Source: JANYCG01 sp031386665 (GTDB taxonomy: Bacteria > Pseudomonadota > Gammaproteobacteria > Burkholderiales > Burkholderiaceae_C). From it: a stretch of 64,000 nt of DNA. The first letter of the stretch is position 1. Each line of letters opens with the position of its first letter. The translations under genes were made by a program, and so were the position numbers. The stretch spans positions 13,595 to 77,594 of the forward strand of contig JANNCN010000023.1 of the NCBI GenBank assembly GCA_031386665.1, given 5' to 3'. Below are positions 41,150 through 47,666 of the stretch, one piece after another. Under the pieces are notes generated by a model that made no database searches, was not told the origin of the DNA, and was given only the letters and a program-made list of their open reading frames with translations.

Positions 41150-42805
41150 ATGGCAACAACGGCTATCGACAAGCCCATGTCGCAGACCGACAAGACGGTG
41201 ATTTTCGCGTCTTCCCTCGGCACGATATTTGAGTGGTACGACTTCTATCTCTTTGGCGTGATGTCCGCCATCATCGCCGCCAACTTTTTCTCTGCGCTTG
41301 ACGAAAGCACCCGCAACATCTTCGTGTTGCTGGCGTTTGCGGCTGGTTTTGCGGTTCGTCCCTTTGGCGCTTTGGTGTTCGGTCGCCTGGGCGACATGAT
41401 TGGTCGCAAATACACGTTCCTGATCACCATTGTGATCATGGGCTTGGCAACCTTCCTGGTGGCGTTTTTACCCACCTACAAATCGGCGGGCATCATTGCT
41501 CCCATCATGCTGATTGCGCTACGCATGTTCCAAGGTTTGGCTTTGGGCGGCGAGTACGGTGGTGCAGCCACCTACGTGGCAGAGCATGCGCCTCATGGCA
41601 AACGCGGTTTCTACACTTCGTGGATTCAAACCACAGCCACGGTCGGATTGATGCTGGCCTTGATGGTGATCCTTGGCGTTCGCACGTACTTTGGCGAAAA
41701 AGAGTTTGCTGAGTGGGCCTGGCGCGTTCCCTATGCACTGTCGGGCATTTTGTTGATCGTATCGATCTGGATTCGCCTGAAATTGAACGAGTCCCCTGCG
41801 TTTGCCAAAATGAAGGCCGAAGGCAAGACTTCCAAGTCACCCCTGTCAGAGTCATTTGGTCAGTGGAAAAACCTCAAGATCGTGATCTTGGCCCTGATCG
41901 GCCTGACTGCTGGTCAAGCAGTGGTTTGGTATACAGGTCAGTTCTATGCCTTGTTCTTCTTGCAAACCTTCCTGAAGGTTGACGGCCCAACAGCCAACGT
42001 GTTGATCGCTGTGTCCTTGATCATCGGCACGCCTTTCTTCATCTTCTTTGGTTCGCTGTCTGACAAGATTGGTCGCAAGCCCATCATCATGGCGGGTTGC
42101 TTGTTGGCCTTGGCGACCTACTTCCCGCTGTTCAACGCGTTGACGACTTATGCCAATCCCAAGTTGCAGGCAGCAATCCAAAAATCTCCTGTCACTGTGG
42201 AGTCTGATGCGGCCAACTGCGGACTGATCCTGAATTTGACAGGTACCGCCAAGTTCACCAATGCCTGTGACCTGGCCCGGGTTTACCTCTCCAACGCAGG
42301 TATCAACTACGACAGCGTGACAAAACCAGGCGCTGTTGCCACCGTGAAGGTAGGCGACAAGGCCATTGCCAGCTACGATGCCAAGGCACCCACGGCCAAG
42401 GAAGACAAAGCCCGGTTCGAGAAGGAAGTGCGTGAAGCGCTCAACACGGCGGGCTACCCTGCCAAGGCAGATCCAATTCCGCTGGGATCCAGCAATTGGC
42501 TGATGTTGGTGGCGATTTTGACCATCCTCGTGATTTACGTGACGATGGTGTACGGGCCAATCGCAGCCATGCTGGTTGAAATGTTCCCAACCCGAATCCG
42601 CTACACATCGATGAGCTTGCCTTACCACATTGGCAACGGCTGGTTTGGCGGTTTCCTGCCAGCCATTTCGTTCTCAATCGTTGCTGCGCAAGGTAACATT
42701 TACAGCGGTCTTTGGTACCCCATCATCATTGCAGCCATGACATTCGTTATCGGCGTGATCTTTGTCAAGGAAACCAAAGACGTTGACATTTACGCTAAGG
42801 ATTAA
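41150..42805 (+). CDS. MFS transporter, metabolite:H+ symporter (ProP/ShiA-like)
   Basis: 551 residues from ATG 41150, with TTTGGAG 9-15 nt upstream; the longer frame crosses the repeat array. DKTVIFASSLGTIFEWYDFYLFG opens helix 1, typical of the MHS family (2.A.1.6). GRLGDMIGRKYTF and SDKIGRKPIIM are the loop 2-3 and 8-9 motifs. Between helices about 9 and 10 lies a ~110-residue soluble insert (about residues 335-445, with CGLILNLTGTAKFTNACDL). Substrate perhaps an organic acid or osmolyte. Terminator follows. Confidence 0.88.
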   Translation: MATTAIDKPMSQTDKTVIFASSLGTIFEWYDFYLFGVMSAIIAANFFSALDESTRNIFVLLAFAAGFAVRPFGALVFGRLGDMIGRKYTFLITIVIMGLATFLVAFLPTYKSAGIIAPIMLIALRMFQGLALGGEYGGAATYVAEHAPHGKRGFYTSWIQTTATVGLMLALMVILGVRTYFGEKEFAEWAWRVPYALSGILLIVSIWIRLKLNESPAFAKMKAEGKTSKSPLSESFGQWKNLKIVILALIGLTAGQAVVWYTGQFYALFFLQTFLKVDGPTANVLIAVSLIIGTPFFIFFGSLSDKIGRKPIIMAGCLLALATYFPLFNALTTYANPKLQAAIQKSPVTVESDAANCGLILNLTGTAKFTNACDLARVYLSNAGINYDSVTKPGAVATVKVGDKAIASYDAKAPTAKEDKARFEKEVREALNTAGYPAKADPIPLGSSNWLMLVAILTILVIYVTMVYGPIAAMLVEMFPTRIRYTSMSLPYHIGNGWFGGFLPAISFSIVAAQGNIYSGLWYPIIIAAMTFVIGVIFVKETKDVDIYAKD

Positions 42806-42824
42806 TCCTAGGCTTGTTGACACG

Positions 42825-42849
42825 AAGGCCCCTCCTGGGGCCTTTTTTT
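42825..42849 (+). terminator. Intrinsic terminator after the MFS gene
   Basis: AAGGCCCC (42825-42832), loop TCCT, GGGGCCTT (42837-42844) and a run of T to 42849. It lies 20 bp after the MFS stop. Confidence 0.9.
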
Positions 42850-42865
42850 ATGATCGGAGATGGAC

Positions 42866-43021
42866 ATGTGGAAAATTGCAATCGGATTCGTATTGTTTGC
42901 AGCGGTGGCCTTGTGGATGCTAAGCAAGGGCGGTGACGTTGACATGGGTGGCGAGAAACACGGTGCGGACATCTTGCATGCACCCGCGCCCGTGCCTGCG
43001 CAGGCGGCGTCAAAACCCTGA
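42866..43021 (+). CDS. 51-residue single-pass membrane protein, hypothetical
   Basis: ATG 42866 is preceded by CGGAG at 42855-42859; ATG 42860 is in frame but lacks a spaced Shine-Dalgarno. MWKIAIGFVLFAAVALWMLSKG is a single N-terminal transmembrane helix; then an acidic/His stretch DVDMGGEKHGADILHA and an Ala/Pro-rich tail. Similar proteins appear in related Comamonadaceae as I recall, so it is probably real though the ORF is short. It sits directly after the MFS terminator. Function unknown. Confidence 0.7.
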   Translation: MWKIAIGFVLFAAVALWMLSKGGDVDMGGEKHGADILHAPAPVPAQAASKP

Positions 43022-43102
43022 TTTATCCGTCGGGGCCCCACTTTGGGGCGCTTTAAGGGATTAGTGGTTGCTTTTCTTGGGGGCCAAGCCCTAGAATTGG
43101 GG

Positions 43103-43621
43103 ATGGCATATTCCAAAACAGGCAAGGGAAGCGTAGCTTTCAAAGAGCGGTCAGAGGCGTTGTCTAATCGCCAAAGATCGCTTTTTCTACTTTTTGACGG
43201 GGTCAAAACGGTCGAACAGGTGTTGAGCATCACCAAGCCTTTGAATATCACGCAGACTGATATTGATCATTTGATCGCCTGCGAATTCATTCGCGATGCT
43301 GACCCGATTGGCACGGCTTTGGTGGCAACACCCCCCGCTACTGAGTTATCAGCCGTGGCAGCGGCACCTGTCACCAGCGGTACGCCAATTGCTCCAGTCA
43401 GTTCGGTTGTCGTATCTTCGAAGTCGCATCAAGAACGCTTTGCCGAAGCTTGGCCTTTGGCGACTCAGTTGACCGCTGGTATGGGCTTGCGAGGATTTCG
43501 CCTGAATTTGTCGATAGAAGCGGCCAGTGGCTATGACGATTTGTTGGCTTTGTTTCCGAAAATCCAGGCTGCTGTGGGCGCAGAAAAGTGCAAAGCATTG
43601 GAAAAGGCGCTCAAGTTCTAA
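43103..43621 (+). CDS. Hypothetical protein, paralogue of the convergent gene 43690-44196
   Basis: 172 residues from ATG 43103. Residues ~1-70 (AFKERSEALSNRQRSLFLLF, then DGVKTVEQVLSITKPLNITQTDIDHLIACEFI in two parts) look like a small helical, possibly winged-helix, domain. A Pro/Ala/Ser linker follows at 75-110, and a C-terminal helical domain ~110-172. The convergent gene has the same three-part layout and N-terminal resemblance. Could regulate transcription, but no known family was recognised. Confidence 0.7.
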   Translation: MAYSKTGKGSVAFKERSEALSNRQRSLFLLFDGVKTVEQVLSITKPLNITQTDIDHLIACEFIRDADPIGTALVATPPATELSAVAAAPVTSGTPIAPVSSVVVSSKSHQERFAEAWPLATQLTAGMGLRGFRLNLSIEAASGYDDLLALFPKIQAAVGAEKCKALEKALKF

Positions 43622-43689
43622 TGGCCACACCTTCAATCTGCCAAATTGCCACATCAAAAATTGGCCTAACAACCCTATAAACAATCGGC

Positions 43690-44196
43690 CTAACGCCCGA
43701 GGGCAGCGACTTCAAAAAGTTGAGACCTGGCAATCCAGCCAGAAGCAGCCAGGCGGGTTTTGATTTCATGCACGGTGGCCTCAAATTCAGTCAGGCTTTC
43801 GCAGCTTTCAAGCTGTTGGCGATACGGTTCGCTTGCTGAACCCATCCAGCCGTCCAGAAAATTGGTCGCCGCGTTGATTGAGTCTGTCAACACCTCCCTA
43901 TTGGTTTGAATGAGCACTGCCACCACAGGAGCAGTCGGGCTGGGAGCAATGCCATGGGTAGCCAAGGGTGCACCATCGACAATCTCGGCGAACCCAGCTG
44001 CGATCAATTCAACCAACAAAAGCAAGCTCTCGTCGGCGTTTGGGCTGAATGCTGCAAGCTCTGAGGCCTTGCGGTTCCCGTCAATCAGAATAAGCAGGGT
44101 TCTCGCCCGGGCTGAAAGCGCCTTGTCTCTTGTTTTGAGGGCCAGCGCCCCTGCGCTGGTTTTGCGAAGTCGGTGGCTCTGGCTTAGTTGGGGCAT
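43690..44196 (-). CDS. Hypothetical protein, paralogue of 43103-43621
   Basis: 168 residues. ALKTRDKALSARARTLLILI, then DGNRKASELAAFSPNADESL, aligns with the start of the facing gene (AFKERSEALSNRQRSLFLLF, DG). C-terminal half is helical (LLLLVELIAAGFAEIVDG; SCESLTEFEATVHEIKTRLAA). The genes converge with 68 bp between their ends. Function unknown; the pair probably arose by inverted duplication or by divergence of a duplicated gene. Confidence 0.7.
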   Translation of the reverse strand: MPQLSQSHRLRKTSAGALALKTRDKALSARARTLLILIDGNRKASELAAFSPNADESLLLLVELIAAGFAEIVDGAPLATHGIAPSPTAPVVAVLIQTNREVLTDSINAATNFLDGWMGSASEPYRQQLESCESLTEFEATVHEIKTRLAASGWIARSQLFEVAALGR

Positions 44197-44447
44197 TGAA
44201 TTTCCAGCTTTAACGGCAATACAGTCGCCAACCGCAAAGCGCCTCTACCGGCTGCCAAAGCACAGTTCTCTCTGAAAATCGACGACTCAAAAAAGTTCTC
44301 CTATTTGAATTTGACATTCGAGAAGGCCAGGTGCCCAAAAGAACTTGGGTGGCGTTGGAATTGATCGCAGAACCTCCAACTTGAACCGATCGCTGTCTAG
44401 AATGTTAGTCCTTTGCCCGATCCGTATCAACCCCAGTAAGTAATTTC
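44197..44447. other. Intergenic region upstream of the UvrA locus
   Basis: 251 bp, divergent. It must hold promoters for the minus-strand hypothetical gene and the UvrA locus. A TAGAAT lies near 44398, but a good -35 box is lacking, and I see no LexA-type box. Otherwise empty. Confidence 0.4.
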
Positions 44448-47400
44448 ATGCCTCAGGGAATCATTCGAATTCGCGGTGCCCGTCAGCACAACCTAAAAAA
44501 CCTCGATCTGGACATCCGCACGGGCGAATTGACCGTGGTGACAGGGCCCAGTGGTTCCGGCAAGTCAAGCCTGGTGTTCGACACGCTTTTCGCCGAAGGC
44601 CAAAGGCGCTACGTCGAAACTTTCTCGGCTTACGCGCGGCAGTTTTTAGACCGGATGGACAAACCCGCGGTGGATCGCGTGGATGGGGTGCCGCCCGCGA
44701 TTGCGATTGACCAAACCAACCCGGTTCGATCGTCACGCTCGACGGTCGGCACCATGACCGAGTTGAACGACCACCTGAAGCTGCTATTCGCCCGCGCCGC
44801 ACACTTGTTTGACCGAGACACCGCACGGCCAGTGTGCCACGACACGCCAGAGAGCATTTATGCCGAGTTGCAGGCTCGGTCTGCCAGCAATTCGGAGATG
44901 CGCCTTGCCATCACCTTTTCAGTCGAGTTGCCCGCCAGCGCAACGGCTGAAGAGGTTGAGCAATGGCTGTCGGTGAGTGGCTTCACGAAGGTTCAAGCGC
45001 AACGTGAGGTGGCGTCTGTCACTGGACCACGCAAAGTGATTGACGTGGTGGCCGACCGGTTTCGTTTGAGCGGCGTGGAGCGCGGTCGCGCGATTGAAGC
45101 CATTGAAGTCGCACTAAAGCACGGCAGCGGAAGGCTGTCTGTGTATGCGCTGGGCAGTGGCACTGATGCCACGTCTGACATCTGGCGTTTTTCGACAGGC
45201 TTGCACTGCGCCGATAGCGACATTCGCTACACCGATCCCATTGCGTCCATGTTCTCGTTCAATTCTGCCGTGGGAGCCTGCGAAACCTGCCGGGGCTTTG
45301 GTCGAGTGATCGGTGTGGACTATGGCTTGGTCATTCCCAATGACAAGTTGACCTTGCGCGCCGGGGCGATCAAGCCCATGCAAACTCCGGCCTGGAAAGA
45401 ATGCCAAGGCGACCTGATGCGCCATGCGGAAAGCGCTGGCATTCCACGCGACACCGCCTGGAACAAGCTCACGCCCGAGCACCAACGCTGGGTTATCAAC
45501 GGCTCGCCCAATTGGAATGGCAAGTGGAACCAGCACTGGTTTGGTATCAAACGTTTCTTTGAATACCTGGAAACTAAGGCCTACAAAATGCACATTCGCG
45601 TGCTGCTGTCCAAGTACCGCAGTTACACGCCGTGCGGCACTTGCGGCGGCGCTCGACTGAAGACGGACAGCCTGTTGTGGCGCTTGGGCAGCAAGGCCGA
45701 AGCCGACAGTGTTTTGGCCGCGAACCTTCGCCAATTGCCCCAGGGTGCCAAGTGGAGCCGCGAGCAACTGGAAGTCCTGCCAGGTCTGAATTTACACGAT
45801 TTGATGCTGCTGCCCATTGATCGCCTCAGGCGGTTTTTTAGCGCCATGCAGACACAGCAAACAGATTTGACCCTGGGTGCAAAATCGAATTCAGAAAAGC
45901 CAAGTCAGGGCGAAGCGCAGGCGCTGAAACTGCTGTTTGAAGAAATCACGACGCGGCTCAAATACCTGTGCGATGTGGGCATTGGCTACCTGACGCTGGA
46001 TCGCCAAAGCCGCACGCTCTCAGGCGGCGAAGTGCAACGGATCAATCTGACCACGGCGCTCGGTACCTCTTTGGTCAACACGCTCTTCGTGCTGGATGAG
46101 CCCAGTATCGGTTTGCACCCGCGCGACATGCACCGCATTATTGAGGCCATGCATCGCTTGCGCAACGCAGGCAACACGCTGGTGGTGGTGGAACACGACC
46201 CAGCGGTCATGTTGGCGGCAGATCGCATGATTGACATGGGGCCTGGGCCCGGCGAGCGCGGTGGGCAAATTGTGTTTGACGGCACGACGCAAGACCTGCG
46301 ACAAGCCAACACCCTCACGGGGGTCTACTTGGGCGGACGCAAGCATGTTGGCCTGGGCTTCAAACGCCTAGTGGCTGACAACACACCGCGTTTGATTTTG
46401 GAGAAGGCGTCTGACCACAATTTGAAGAACGTTACCGTCGAATTCCCATTGCAGCGGCTGGTGTGCGTCACGGGCGTCAGCGGTTCAGGCAAGTCAACGC
46501 TGATTCAAGACGTGCTGGCCCCCGCTTTGTTGCGCCACTTTGGCAAAGCCACAGAAACCCCGGGCGCGCATGAGCGGCTGCTGGGCGCGGACCATCTGAG
46601 TGAAGTGGTGTTTGTCGATCAGTCGCCGATTGGCAAAACTGCACGCTCCAACCCGGCAAGCTACGTCGGCGCTTGGGATGCGATTCGAGAGATTTTTGCG
46701 AACGCTTACTTGGCTCGCCAGCGAAGCTACACCGCCAGCAAGTTCAGCTTTAACAGTGGCGATGGGCGCTGCCCGACCTGCGGCGGCTCGGGCTTTGAGC
46801 ACGTCGAAATGCAATTTTTAAGCGACGTTTACCTGCGCTGCCCAGACTGCGATGGCAAACGCTACCGGCCAGAGATTTTGGAAGTCATGATTGAGCGGCG
46901 CTCGGCGTTGGACGCGCGGCTGATCAGCCTGAACGTGGCTGACGTGCTGAACCTGACCGTGAGCGAAGCCGCACTGGTTTTCGAAAAAGACCGTGACGTG
47001 ATTCGCGCCTTGCAGCCCATCGTTGATGTTGGCTTGGAGTACGTCAAATTGGGCCAACCCGTTCCCACGCTGTCGGGCGGGGAAGCCCAGCGTCTCAAAC
47101 TGGCCGGGTTTCTGGCCGAGGCAGCCAAATCGTCAAGCGCCAGCCGCCAGGGCGTGGGGCGTCGGGGGACCTTGTTCATGTTTGATGAGCCCACCACCGG
47201 CCTGCACTTTGACGACATCGCCAAACTGATGCGGGCCATGCGCAAACTACTGGATGCGGGCAATTCCTTGATCGTGATTGAACACAACCTGGATGTGATT
47301 CGCGCCAGTGATTGGTTGATTGACCTGGGGCCAGAAGGCGGGGATGCAGGTGGTGAAATCGTGGCGGTGGGCACGCCTGACGACGTGAAGCTGCATTTGA

Positions 47401-47567
47401 CGTCGCACACGGGCCGAGCGCTGCGCGACTATGAGCAGGCGCTGGGGGCGGGGTCGCACCAGGCGCAGGAACACGGAGTGAATTGGCAACTGGGTCAGGG
47501 GTTGAAATTGGGGTCAGATCGCAATTTTTCTGCGCAGCACCCGCAGGGTCGTCAAAAGGACGAGTAA
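44448..47567 (+). CDS. uvrA: UvrA-like excinuclease subunit, first half of a split double UvrA
   Basis: 1039 residues, itself a complete UvrA-like unit. ABC-I Walker A is GPSGSGKSSLVFD, its signature TLSGGEVQRINL and LFVLDEPSIGLHP; ABC-II has GVSGSGKSTLIQD, TLSGGEAQRLKL and FMFDEPTTGLHFDD. Zinc modules are CETCRGFG, CGTCGGAR, CPTCGGSGFEHVEM and CPDCDGKRY. The C-terminus (NWQLGQGLKLGSDRNFSAQ...) is encoded by the inserted repeat, which also supplies the TAA at 47565-47567. The downstream UvrA-like frame is in phase with this one. Role in nucleotide-excision repair or drug resistance unproven. Confidence 0.88.
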   Translation: MPQGIIRIRGARQHNLKNLDLDIRTGELTVVTGPSGSGKSSLVFDTLFAEGQRRYVETFSAYARQFLDRMDKPAVDRVDGVPPAIAIDQTNPVRSSRSTVGTMTELNDHLKLLFARAAHLFDRDTARPVCHDTPESIYAELQARSASNSEMRLAITFSVELPASATAEEVEQWLSVSGFTKVQAQREVASVTGPRKVIDVVADRFRLSGVERGRAIEAIEVALKHGSGRLSVYALGSGTDATSDIWRFSTGLHCADSDIRYTDPIASMFSFNSAVGACETCRGFGRVIGVDYGLVIPNDKLTLRAGAIKPMQTPAWKECQGDLMRHAESAGIPRDTAWNKLTPEHQRWVINGSPNWNGKWNQHWFGIKRFFEYLETKAYKMHIRVLLSKYRSYTPCGTCGGARLKTDSLLWRLGSKAEADSVLAANLRQLPQGAKWSREQLEVLPGLNLHDLMLLPIDRLRRFFSAMQTQQTDLTLGAKSNSEKPSQGEAQALKLLFEEITTRLKYLCDVGIGYLTLDRQSRTLSGGEVQRINLTTALGTSLVNTLFVLDEPSIGLHPRDMHRIIEAMHRLRNAGNTLVVVEHDPAVMLAADRMIDMGPGPGERGGQIVFDGTTQDLRQANTLTGVYLGGRKHVGLGFKRLVADNTPRLILEKASDHNLKNVTVEFPLQRLVCVTGVSGSGKSTLIQDVLAPALLRHFGKATETPGAHERLLGADHLSEVVFVDQSPIGKTARSNPASYVGAWDAIREIFANAYLARQRSYTASKFSFNSGDGRCPTCGGSGFEHVEMQFLSDVYLRCPDCDGKRYRPEILEVMIERRSALDARLISLNVADVLNLTVSEAALVFEKDRDVIRALQPIVDVGLEYVKLGQPVPTLSGGEAQRLKLAGFLAEAAKSSSASRQGVGRRGTLFMFDEPTTGLHFDDIAKLMRAMRKLLDAGNSLIVIEHNLDVIRASDWLIDLGPEGGDAGGEIVAVGTPDDVKLHLTSHTGRALRDYEQALGAGSHQAQEHGVNWQLGQGLKLGSDRNFSAQHPQGRQKDE

Positions 47568-47602
47568 ATTTGGGCTCTGCCCCCAATTTCGACCCCTGAC
47601 CC
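47492..47602 (+). repeat. Inverted-end repeat element A (UvrA junction)
   Basis: 111 bp. Left arm 47492-47527 (GGGTCAGGGGTTGAAATTGG and onward, through CAGATCGCAATTT) and right arm 47566-47602 are imperfect reverse complements; the arms share GGGTCAGGGGT and GAAATTGGGG. A 38-bp centre lies between. The TAA of the first UvrA gene is part of the right arm. Element B at 49271 is a related, inverted copy. Confidence 0.75.
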
Positions 47603-47666
47603 TGACTCGAACCCAGCCGCCAACGCCATCCAGATCATCAACGCCAAAGAGCACAACCTCAAGTCT

